NCBI GenBank assembly: GCA_964016875.1
Contig: OZ024730.1
Span: forward strand, 27,939,295 to 28,003,294
Direction of reading: 5' to 3'
Origin: Fallopia convolvulus
Lineage: Eukaryota; Streptophyta; Magnoliopsida; Caryophyllales; Polygonaceae
Length of the DNA: 64,000 nt
The translations under genes were made by a program, and so were the position numbers. Within the stretch, counting starts at the first letter, position 1. The number at the start of each line of letters is the position of its first letter. Below the pieces are notes generated by a model. It saw only the letters and a program-made list of their open reading frames with translations, had not been told where the DNA came from and searched no databases. Of this stretch, positions 35,997 to 46,609 are shown piece by piece.

Positions 35997-36345
35997 CGTA
36001 CATACTGATATCAACTTTCCTCTTCTTCACGGCAACTTGTAATTCACTAACAGCAGCATCTGTTTCCCTCTCAGATGGTTCATTTATACTCACTCCCTTT
36101 CTAGGGATCATATCGATAAGCAAAACATCGTCGGAGGCTTCATCAGAGACAACATGTTTACCCTTGTCAAGGCGACGTCTCTTATTTGATGGGGAAGACT
36201 CAACAGCCGCCATTAGCCTCAATACAGGCACTTCAGTATCAATTGCTTTTGAACCCACCTTGGTAGCAATAGATTTTCTTCTGATATTCTTTTCGCCAAT
36301 GGAAGAGGCATCACTTCTAGCTTTGCTCCTTATTTCTATAACAAA
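35977..36345 (-). CDS. Unknown Lys/Arg-rich protein fragment inside the MULE
   Basis: The minus-strand frame reads from an acceptor-like TTATAG near 36346 through RSKARSDASSIGEKNIRRKS to ESSPSNKRRRLDKGKHVVSD and VAVKKRKVDISM, then runs into the repeat array. It has basic nuclear-localisation-like clusters (NKRRRLDK, VKKRKV) and acidic/Ser spacers. There is no recognisable domain. It could be a captured host exon or a second gene of this MULE type. Orientation is opposite to the transposase. Confidence 0.4.
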   Translation of the reverse strand, partial: FVIEIRSKARSDASSIGEKNIRRKSIATKVGSKAIDTEVPVLRLMAAVESSPSNKRRRLDKGKHVVSDEASDDVLLIDMIPRKGVSINEPSERETDAAVSELQVAVKKRKVDISMYALFIRN

Positions 36346-36540
36346 AAAGGGATAAAGGACAGTGTTAACACATATTTAACCATCTATTTTTAAAAAAAAA
36401 ACATATCAAAACACAACGATAAAACCTCTTCGAATAGTACATATTTCATCTTCTCCAATTGTCATTGTACCAAACCTTAGATGTTTTACTTGTTTATATT
36501 TTGCAGAGCGTTGTTTAATAGATCCTGGATGAAAGAAATG

Positions 36541-36695
36541 CAAGTTACTGATGAACAAATGCATGTTTGTTATGAACAAAATACTGATGAACAAATGCAA
36601 TTTACTAATGAACAAATGCAAATTACTAATGAACAAATGCAAGTTTCTGATGAACAAATGCTAATTTCTGATGAACAAATGCTATGCTAATTTCT
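36541..36695 (-). repeat. 21 bp repeat array, right part 2
   Basis: About six more GATGAACAAATGC-type units, separated from part 1 by the minus-strand open frame and its upstream region. Confidence 0.85.
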
Positions 36696-37429
36696 GATCA
36701 CTATACTTCACCCCCCTCGTACGTATACAAAATCATTCCATGCAACTAACAAATCCACAATCACCTATTGCAAAACTCAACATCAAAAACCTCGATAAAA
36801 CACATGCAACTAACAAAATACGCACATGCACATATAATTTGTATTTTATTCAAGTGGTATGACCAAAAATCGAGTAAATATAAAGTGACGATTCATGCAT
36901 TTTTTTATTCAGAAAAGCACAAAACACCAAAAACGACACTATCAACTTCAAACAACTCAAAATAATCACTAAAAACACACTCGACAAAACGAAAAACCTT
37001 GATTCTCAACCGTTTCGGAAACCTAGGGTTTCAATAAATTTAAACGAGAGATAAAAACCTTGATTCTTTTGAGATGAACTTTGCTTCTCCATTTAGAACT
37101 GGATTGAGGTTTAAAATGTCGTTGATGGTAAGAATCAGGCTCGAAATCGCTACGAAATAGTTTCAATTCACACTTGACCTTATTCAAACCGCTTCGGAAA
37201 CTGTAATAAACTAAAAAGTGAGTGATAGAGAAATGGCGAGAGAAGAGAAGACGAAGAAGTTAATAAAAGCGCGTCTCCTAAACGCTCCATGTCGCGCGTT
37301 TCGTTTTTTTACAGCTTTTTTTAAAAAAAAAGAACCAATCTCAACCGTACGTGTGATACGATCGAACGGTCAGGGGAATTTCGCATTTCTCACACATGCG
37401 GGCGTTCGCACATGACTCTTTCACTATAT

Positions 37430-37790
37430 AATGGATAGAGATAAAAAAATTATCCAATTTAATACCAAATTGATAAAAAAAATTATTATTAAAAATAAGG
37501 TGAGTGAAGTACATAATATATAATTCATTATTAAAAATAGGGTGATTGGGATGTAAATTACATATTACGGAGTATAATATAATGAACATTTGCAAAGTTA
37601 AAACTAATGGGTAGAGATAAAAATTTATCCAATGTCATAGTAAATTGATAAAAAAAAATTAAATAAGATGAATGCATAAAATTGGAAATTTCATAAGGTG
37701 ATTTAATGAAATAATATATAATTAACTAAAAAATCATTTTTAAAAATAGATGGATGTAATATAAATTCTTAATGATGAATCTTCCCAAAA
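37430..37790. repeat. Tandem-like units, right part
   Basis: Counterparts of the 33250-33620 units: GGATAGAGATAAAAAAATTAT, TACCAAATTGATAAAAAAAAT, AATAAGGTGAGTGAAGTA and a second unit from 37608. Confidence 0.55.
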
Positions 37791-37811
37791 GTGATTCAGG
37801 TTTAGAAGATA

Positions 37812-37840
37812 TTAGTATGTATTCCCGTACCTTATACGGG
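37812..37840 (-). mobile_element. Helitron 3' terminus (minus strand)
   Basis: On the minus strand a hairpin CCCGTATAAGGTACGGG (6 bp stem, 37824-37840) is followed by AATACATA and CTAA, with a host T at 37811. The body would lie to the right, toward 39430. Its 5' TC end is not evident. Confidence 0.55.
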
Positions 37841-37855
37841 TTTTGTTTAAACAAA

Positions 37856-39430
37856 ATGTTAGTAATAGTTTTTTTTCAAATACATGAATCATCTAGGAAC
37901 AAATAATCATGATCTTAAGACGCAAAATAATTTTTAATTTGTATATAACTAAGATAAAATTAAACGTTTTTTAGAATCTCGAACTCTTTTTTATTAGTTA
38001 TATCCCAATTTAATAATAAATCAACTTATCTTAAATAAATTATTCTGATAAAATTATCTTTTAAAGTTTTTTTTATAATTTAGAACTTTTTATTATTATT
38101 AATATCCAAATTGAATGATACTTAAAAAATAAATCAAATCAAGTTATCTTAAATAAATTATGTGAATCAGTTTTTTTATTTTGTTTAACAAATCAATAAA
38201 TAAACATAAAGAATTTAATTATATTTAAGATATAAATAAAATAGTTATACATTGGTCTACAATTAGGTTTCAACCAATCAAAAATAGTCCAATTATATTG
38301 GATAGATGGATGATGTGGTTCAATGTGTGGTTGACATGTGTCATTTTATATAGGATATTTTTAATAAAATATACATATTTTATCTAAAAAATTATTTGTT
38401 CCAAAATAATAATTATAAATTAATATAAGAGAGAATTTTTTTAAAAAACCATAATCTTTAAAATATTATCTTATCTAAAAATAATAAATAAAAATTAATA
38501 TTGAAAATATATTTAAAAAACTAAAATATTGATTTTTTTTATTTAAAATATAAATATAAAATTTCCAAAAATAATAATTATAAATTAATATAAGCGAGAA
38601 GTTTTTAAAAAACAATAATCTTTAAAAATATTGTCTTATCTAAAAATAATAAATAAAAATTAATATATGCAAATATATTTAAAAAAACTAACATATTGAT
38701 TATTTTATTTAAAATATAAATATCAACAATTAAAACTAAAAATAATAAATAAAAATTAATATATGCAAATATATTTAAAAAACTAATATATTGATTATTT
38801 TATTTAAAATATAAATATAAACAATTAAAAATAATAAAATAATGTATCTTAGTTAAAAAATGATTCTATCTTAAAATAAAATAAATATTATAGAATTTGT
38901 ATGATAGTATAAAAAAATATCCTAATGATTTTCCTCTATCATATCCAAAAATAAAAGATTATTTAATAATGGGATTTTCTATCTTATGTTCTAAAAACAT
39001 GCATAAGAATTTATCATATACAAAAATAAAAAATTAGTTTTAAGAAAAGGGTGGTGTGATCCAATCTAAAAGTAACATGTATCGTTTAATAATTTTTTTA
39101 ACCTACACTTTAGGTTATAGTTATGATATATATTGAATATTGATATGGAAGAAGTACTGTTTCTTTAGGAAAATGACTTTAAATAATCTCAAGTATCAAC
39201 TTTGAACCAAAAATAATACCAATTTTAAAAATCATCACTAGTGATACGAAGTTACGAACTATCGCAATATTAACCCAAAACGATATGAAATTATATTCCA
39301 ATCAATTTTCCGGCGGGATTGATGAGACGACGATCGGAAATCCTACATGACAATATTAAGATTTTTCACTTCATTTTTTTTAAAAATTTTTGTGCCATGT
39401 CATTGTATAGCCATGTCAATAAATTTAGCC
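37856..39430. repeat. AT-rich region with a ~150 bp tandem repeat
   Basis: 38400-38840 carries three degenerate copies of a unit with CTTATCTAAAAATAATAAAT, AAAATTAATATWTGCAAATAT and TATTGATTATTTTATTTAAAA. No gene. It is probably the body of a non-autonomous Helitron ending at 37812. Confidence 0.5.
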
Positions 39431-39443
39431 TAATAAAAAGATA

Positions 39444-39973
39444 GGCCAACTACATAGATAGACTCTTGAACTTACAACTTTTGTTTGCTCAAACACCCGA
39501 ACTGAAAAACCTATTTTTTAACCTCCCAACTTTACACTTTTATTCCATTGAGCACTTTTTTAAGAACGTGATGTACACGCTCGATGACATGTTGCCACAT
39601 AAGTTGTATTTTGATGACTTGTAAGCCATGGTTGCTCACCTCAAAAAAGGGCTCAATGGATTTCGCCCTAGCTCTCTCTTAGATTTGAGCAGATTTGGAG
39701 GTGGTGAAGAGATCGAAGCAGTTACTCGCAACGCTGAATGAAGATGGACATGAGGGCATTTAAATGTGTTTTTTTAATCCATAATCCTAACCATCATTTT
39801 TACTTGTAGTAACTCGCCACCCTCAAATGTAACATGTCGAGTGTGGCCAGATCAACAAAAAGTGTTTAATGGAACAAAAGTGTAAAGTTGAGGGTTAAAA
39901 AATAGGTTTTTTTAATTGAAGGGTCTGAGCAAATAAAAGTTGTAAATTCAGGGGTCTATCTACATATTCGGCC
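39444..39973. mobile_element. MITE with ~115 bp terminal inverted repeats
   Basis: The left end GGCCAACTACATAGATAGAC and the minus-strand right end GGCCGAATATGTAGATAGAC start an inverted repeat that runs about 115 bases, including ACTTTTRTTTGCTCARACAC and TTTACACTTTTRTTCCATT. Flanks ATAAAAAGATA (39433-39443) and ATAAAAGATA (39974-39983) look like a 10-11 bp duplication with one A gained or lost, fitting a Mutator-type MITE. No coding capacity. Confidence 0.75.
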
Positions 39974-40944
39974 ATAAAAGATAATCTAACATGTTCAATC
40001 TAACGTGTTTTCATCAAACTTCCATTTATATCCTTATCTTTAGAATTTAACCTAATGAGAATTTGAAATCAAATACGAACACAACAGAAGCGAAACCCAA
40101 ATCTTACTAACTAATTAAAACAGTAAGGCTTCGAGCCTTCTCCTTTTGCCACATGTCTATTTTTTAAACCAATTTTTTTTTCTTTTTTCTTCTCTCCCAA
40201 CTTCAACCCACGTTCTTTTTAAAACCATCTCTCTCTAACCGGTAAACTGCTCCTCTTCTCAACTATCGGAAGACGAGAAGATCGAGCTCCCTTCTGGGTT
40301 CTTTCCATTCATTCATCGCACTTGTAACCTCTCTCTCATTCTCATCTAAGCATCTCAAGGACATACATCATCTGTGAGGTAATTTCTTGATGATTCATCT
40401 CTAATCCGGCCCTACTTTCCACTTCAAATTTCACATTCGTTGTCTTTGTTTGTGGGGCTTTATTGACATTTTCATTGATCGAGATGTTTCTTCCTATGTT
40501 GTTTCTGATTCCGTCGGCTCTTTGTGTGGGATTCGTTGTGAATCGTTCTTGCCCCTTAATCATTGATGTTTCTATACTTGATTCCGCCTAGCGAGCTCGC
40601 GGGATACAAAGAGTTTGTTGCAATCTCCTCCCATTCCGAGGTAGATTTCTCCGCTTCCTCCTTGAATATCCCTTTTATCTTTCCATCGAAGCGGTGGTTA
40701 CGGCTCATATTCAATCGAGTAGTTACAGTTTCTCATTGTTAAAAGTATTATAATAATTTGTGAAGATGATGTTTTTACTACTAATTGATTCTGAATTTTG
40801 ATGTACTGAAATTCTATTAGGTTCTTTATGTTATTGATCACATCTATGAGACATTGTGAAGCAAGAAAGTACTAGGTAAAATTTGATTCCTTGACTTAAC
40901 CTTGTCTTCCCTATAGATTTTCTTTATTGATTTTGTGAAACCGC

Positions 40945-40948
<4 letters not shown>

Positions 40949-40988
<40 letters not shown>
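40949..40988. repeat. (TC)20 microsatellite
   Basis: Uninterrupted TC repeat in the Helitron 5' leader. Confidence 0.97.
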
Positions 40989-40994
<6 letters not shown>

Positions 40995-41493
40995 TAAGTT
41001 ATCTTCTCTACTTTCTTTTTTTGCTGAAAAATCCGTCCAAATATTTCAAACACCAAGATTTAGACAGTATTGTTCATATGTGGATGATAAATGACTTAAT
41101 GAGGTGTTCTTTCATTAGGTTGGAGAGCAGTGCTCGTGGTCCTGAAGCTTGAGATAGAGGTAGAACCTCTCTGGGAATTGAGGGATACTCGATCACCAGA
41201 ATTTTGAGATCCATTCTCTTAAATTTTTAATATCTGATTTTGTATTGTTTGGGGCTTTGCAAGCCCAACCGCTCTTAACCTTTAATTTAAATCCAATATC
41301 CTGTTGAAAAAGATGATTTATGGTTTGTTGAGTAACTTTGAGTTTGAGACTAAATTAATAGTTCGAGACTGAATTGATATTTTTCTATGATTGTTATCTA
41401 GGTTTGGCAAACATTGTTCAATACCAATTTTCCTCAATTTTTCTTGGAAATGGAGAATTATAACTAAATCGATGAATTTCTCTTTCTTATAGG

Positions 41494-41669
41494 TTTTAAA
41501 ATGATGCAACTTTGAAAAAGTACTTTGTTGTCAAAAATTTTAGTTAAAAAGGATGTTGCTGTTGAAATGGCTAAAAAGTATGAGCATGAGGAAGTTGGAA
41601 AAGTAAGCAAATGCAAGTCTTGGGACATCACAGACTTCGTAGCAGAAGCTATAGTCATTCTCCCTATAG
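41494..41669 (+). other. Possible spliced leader exon or captured exon
   Basis: Flanked by a TTTCTTATAG acceptor-like site and a TATAG/GTATAT donor-like site. One frame reads KILVKKDVAVEMAKKYEHEE and on through CKSWDITDFVAEAIVILPIG. It has no similarity that I recognise. It may belong to the first RPA-like transcript or be a captured host exon. Confidence 0.3.
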
Positions 41670-42452
41670 GTATATATGAAAAAAGGGTGTTACATGCTTA
41701 TGCTTCATTTTTTGCATACTCTTTGATAAAATATATTACTCTACATCATATTGAGACTTAATTTTGGTGCTACTCTTGATTGATTGCCCTAAAATGACTT
41801 GGTTTTTCTCCAATTCAATTAACGTGTCTTCATTTCATATAAATTTCTCTTATTTATGGAAAAATTACTCTTTAGTCAAAGTGATGTTAAGAATTTAAGA
41901 TCTAATGTTCAGGACAATCTATATATCTTATAAAATAGAAAAACTTGACCATTTATGATGAGCTCCCTAATAAAGAAGAAAGAAAAAGATAAATGATTAT
42001 AATAATTTTTACATATCATTTTAATTAGCCACATTCAGATTTGTCCTCTTGCCTTCTTCTGTAAGAGCTTTTGAATATAATGAGTTGCCTAGAAAAAGAT
42101 AAATGACTTTAAACGTCTACTTTACCCACTTCCTACTTTAGCATTTTCTGAATCAAAACAACCCGCAGACAAAAATCAAAATCATCCACTCTTAATATCT
42201 TATTAATTGCATACAACCAGTATTAGCCTTTTAATGTTTGAACAGTTTTTAGCATTGTATATCAGTTTTTGAATTAACCAATTTGTCACTATATATATCC
42301 ATCAGTACCTATTGGACTATTTACATCAAAATTTGGAAATCAAAAAGAGAAAATCTATCATTCCATTTCCATGGTAAGGCTTTCACCGTCAATGGTAATG
42401 ATCTTTTTAATATTACAGACATTAACTTTTTCTTTTATAATAGGATGCAACA

Positions 42453-44652
42453 ATGAGCTCAGGGTCAGCCAACACTCATGGTGAAAACCCACAAGAGATT
42501 CCTGAAATGAACGGAAACAAAATTGAAATGAAGTCAGAGGCATCAATGGAAAGGCAAGAAATATCATTTCACAGAGTATATTTTGCTTAATTTCATAATT
42601 ATAAATTTTGTTTCAACTCTATCATTTGTTATCTTTGAAATAGAACCGTCGAAGCCACTAGAAACTCAGAACATGAAGAAGCAAAGGAAACTAATGACAA
42701 CATAATTGAAGGCACAATATGTGAATTGCTAGATTGGTCAAAGAATACTCAAAAGGTAATAATTCTACTAATTTTTTACTGCAATGTTATAACGCATTCT
42801 CTTGAAACATCTAATTTGTTAAACCATTTACTTGCAACAGCAAACAACATTTAGATGTGAAGGCCTGATCACTAAAGTGCATAAAACGCTTGGTTGGTAT
42901 TACTACTTATGCACGAGTAGCAAATGCAAAGACAAATTGTTCATGATAGAGAAGCAATTATGGTGTCAAACATGTGAAGAATTCATAAGCTCCCCACATT
43001 TGCGGTAGTAATTTTTTTTAGAAATTTACAACAGTTCGCATATTCACTATATATCCCTTATTAATATCGAAAACACTTGCAGGCTCAGATTTGTGCTAGA
43101 AATTGAAGACCATACAGGTTTAGTTCTGTTGACCGTCTTTGAAGATATAGTTGAGAAATTAACCAAGTAAAAAGCAATACAACTAATGGAAGAAAAGTAT
43201 GAGGTAAATATTGTACACTTGCTTTTAATTTCATATCGATTTCCCTATTGATTTTACATGAGTTTAGCCATCTATGCAATGCATATAATTTCATTTCTAA
43301 TTTCACTCTTATTTTTATAGGATGGTAAAAGTGATGATTCTAAGCTGCCCCAAACTTTAAGAGATGTTATCATGAAAAGGCATATTTTTGAAATCAAAAC
43401 TTGCACTTACTACAAACAAGGAAGTTGCACACAATATGTCTGCAACGATGTCTTCCCTGCATCAGCCAAAAAGCCAAGTTATAATGATGTCTTCCGTGAA
43501 TCGGATGTAAAGCTCGGTTCTAACAAGGTGCTGCCAATTATAAAAGGTTCGATTCTAGAGTTGTTGGAATGGTCTAGAGCTAAAAAAAAGGTATTGCTTC
43601 ATTCGAATTACACATCATACATGATTTTATCATCATAAAGCATATGTAATAAAAATTTAATTTCAAAACAGGATGCAATATTCCACTGCAAAGCCAATAT
43701 TACAAAGATCTTAACTGAAAAACCATGGTACTACTTTGCATGCAAGAGTGGAAAATGCATGAAAGGTGTAACGCGGTATGGTGAGGATTTTTGGTGCGAA
43801 TCTTGCGAGATGGTATTTAGTTCCCAAAAAACAAGGTATAAAATTATATATAAATTAATTTACTTAGGTGCACTTTACTCTGAAACATTTTATATTCTTC
43901 TACATGCTTAAATCATCTATTTGACCCTTCTAACTTTGTGAAAACTTTAACAGGTTCAGACTTCAGCTTGAAGTGGAAGATGATAGTCATGCTATAATTG
44001 TAGTGTTGTTTGACAAAACTGCTCAACAATTAGTAAAGGCTACTGCTGAGACTTTGCTAAAGGAGGCAGATGTATGCATACAAAATTGTTTTTAAAACTA
44101 TTATTATCATTTCTGAATCTATTTTTTAACGCAACAAAGTTTCAGCATGAGCTTACCGAGGATGGCTTACCTAAGGCCTTGGCCAACATCATCAACACAT
44201 CACACAATTTGGAAATCATGTCCTATACCTACTATCCACCTACTGAAATGTTCACTTGCACTAACATCATTTCTGCAATCACTACTTCAGACAAGGTAAT
44301 GCATTTCTACAATTAGTTTATTTGCATTGAACATATACTTCCTTATTGTTTTCCAAATGTTAGTTTTTAATTTTCCTTTACAAAAAACTATACAGGGAGG
44401 ACAACATGACGAAGGAAGAAACATTAGAAGTAACATAGGAAAGAATGGTGCAGAAACGGAGCTGCAAGAGTAAGTTATCATCTTTATAAACCTTAAAAAT
44501 GTAATTTTAGCATGAACACTAACAATAGTTTCTTGATCTATAGGGCTGTAGGAGATGAGGTTATAAGAGTTGCAGAAGATGGTCTTATTGCAGCTGCAAA
44601 TCATACTAGAAAGAGGAAAAATGTCATCAACTTATCTGACAAGGAGGATTAA
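42453..44652 (+). pseudogene. RPA70-like gene, two C-terminal OB/zinc units, in-frame stop
   Basis: This is a multi-exon gene for a single-strand DNA-binding protein resembling the C-terminal domain of replication protein A large subunit. Each of two units has a start NxxIxGTICELLDWSK or PIIKGSILELLEWSRAKKK, a zinc-ribbon portion (YYYLCTSSKCKDK ... WCQTCEEF; YYFACKSGKCMKG ... WCESCEMVF), and an OB-fold part (LRFVLEIEDHTGLVLLTVFED; FRLQLEVEDDSHAIIVVLFDK). It ends in RKRKNVINLSDKED at TAA 44650-44652. The frame of the first unit hits TAA at 43168-43170 (FEDIVEKLTK then stop), followed by intact coding sequence, so this is a nonsense mutation. Exon borders follow GT/AG, for example AAAAAG/GTATTG at 43589. 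The first exon junction is uncertain. It is a relative of the 46610-48943 gene. Helitron RPA genes are thought to protect single-stranded intermediates. Confidence 0.8.
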
Positions 44653-46609
44653 ACATTCCATCATTCCCTACTTTCCATCCATTTAAGAGAATCATTTAGT
44701 TTTTTCAAGATTCAGAATAAAGATGTCATCTTTAGCAAGAAAGATTAGTAGTATTTGCTTTACTTTTCAGCAGCTCAACAATAGAGTTAGTAGTGACTAT
44801 GTTTAAACTATTTCAGCCAGGTTTAGAGGAAAGTTCAGTTTTTTGCTCAATTTAAGGTCAATTAAGCACTATATTACACTAATTTCGTTATGCATGGTTA
44901 TTGCCTATGGCTTTTGAATCATGAGTTCTTTCAATAAATAAACAAGAGAAGCCAGAAGAAGAAAAATAAAGTTCAATTCACTACAAAGTGGAATTTTCAG
45001 CCAATGTTGTTGAATGGTTTGAATCATGAACATATGATATAACTGAATATGTCACAGAAGTAGAGGTTGACTAACACTACTAAATGTGTTAATACCAATA
45101 GTATCGTAACATTTGTATAACATGTATAGTGTACAGATTTAAGTTAAGACCAACAATCCATAAATTATATTAGATTAAAACACATGATTAATATTAAGCC
45201 ATATAGTTGGATATTTACAATAAATAAATGATGAATTTATTGCGCAATATAAATATTATATTTCTATATTTTCAGATGTTCACATTTTATAAGGAAAGCA
45301 AGAGCAAAACTTCAGTTTTAATCAAATAAAGAAGCATCCAAAGAACAAAGACCTCCACACTTATATAACGAATAATAACATAACAATGTGATGCATAATG
45401 TATTACTTATGCATATTGTATTATAGCTAATCTACTTTAAAGCCTAATATTTTAACAACTTTTTGGTTAAGTTAAACATGGAAATATTTGAGCTGTAATG
45501 ACCAAGATAGTTGAGTATTGAATATTGAAAAGTTGTTAAAGGAATATATAAATATTAAACCAAAGTTGGAAATTTCCATTTAAAGTGAGAGATACAACTT
45601 ATTTCGTTGCCATCCTATTCAAATTCTAGACCATTAATTATAAAAGCATCGCCTCAAATTCCATTCACTGTTATATCAGCTCTAACTCAATTTGTATTCA
45701 ATTTCACAAAGCGTTTATTTTATTCATTCCTTTGGCTGATACACCCTTAAAACTTGGTATTTAAGATCAATAATATTGGGTGTTTAGGATTGGAACGTCA
45801 TTAAAGGAATAATTTTTGGAATAAAATATACAGCTGTTACAATACCTCTTATTTAATTCTAATTTATTATTTACAACAATTTAATATTTAATTCATTGGC
45901 AAATTCAATGCTTGGGCAAGTCATTTGGATGATTAAATGTATCAATGTATTTTGGTAAAAGTATATTTAAAAAAGATTAAATTAAAATTAGAAATAAGGT
46001 TGTTCGAGTACCAATTATACTACATAAATAGTGTATTATTGTGTTATGTCTCTCAAATCAAGAATATTTATTTTTCATAAAATATACAATTGTTACAACA
46101 ATTCTAATTTAATTCTCATTCAGAATTAGTAGCAAATATTTTGTTCATTGCCAATTTTAATGCTTGGCCTGCTATCCAAGTCATTTGTACTGTTACATCC
46201 ATCCATTTGACAACTTGAATGCGTTTGGGTAAGAATAAGTTTAAAAATTTAATTCTCTTTCAGAATTAGTAGCAATTTAATATTTTATTCATTTCCAAAC
46301 TTAATATTGCAACTGTTACAACAACTCTGATTTAATTCTAATTGAGACTTTATAGCAAATTAATATTTTATTCATTGTCAATTTGAATGTTTGGACTACT
46401 ATCCAAGTCATTTGGACTGTTACATCTATCCAATTGACAACTTGAATGCATTTGGGTAAGATTACGTTCAAAAAAGTTGAAATTAAAATTTGAAATGTGG
46501 TTGTTAGAGTACTAATTATAGTATATAAATAGTGTACTATTCAGTCATATCTCAAATGAACATCCTCTTTTAGCTTCTTATCTTCTTCCAACATCTAGAA
46601 AAAAAAAAG
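44653..46609. other. Spacer between the two RPA-like genes
   Basis: No coding sequence. It is AT-rich with imperfect repeats of about 190-200 bp: CATTTGGAYTGTTACATCYATCCA-like and TTGGGTAAGA-like segments occur near 46170-46240, 46390-46460 and (weaker) 45910-45960. It should hold the promoter of the second RPA-like gene just upstream of 46610. Confidence 0.5.

Larger units (their letters stand above)
33636..37415 (+). mobile_element. Defective Mutator-like element (FAR1 type)
   Basis: The proposed ends are inverted: left TCACGTGCGAATGGGCGC and, on the minus strand, right TCATGTGCGAACGCCCGC. Inside are a truncated FAR1-type transposase (34798-35675), two families of 21 bp repeats in opposite orientation flanking it, and a minus-strand open frame at 35977-36345. 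The TIR match is short and no target duplication is clear, so the ends are provisional. The catalytic core of the transposase beyond the first aspartate motif is missing, so the element depends on others. Confidence 0.6.
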
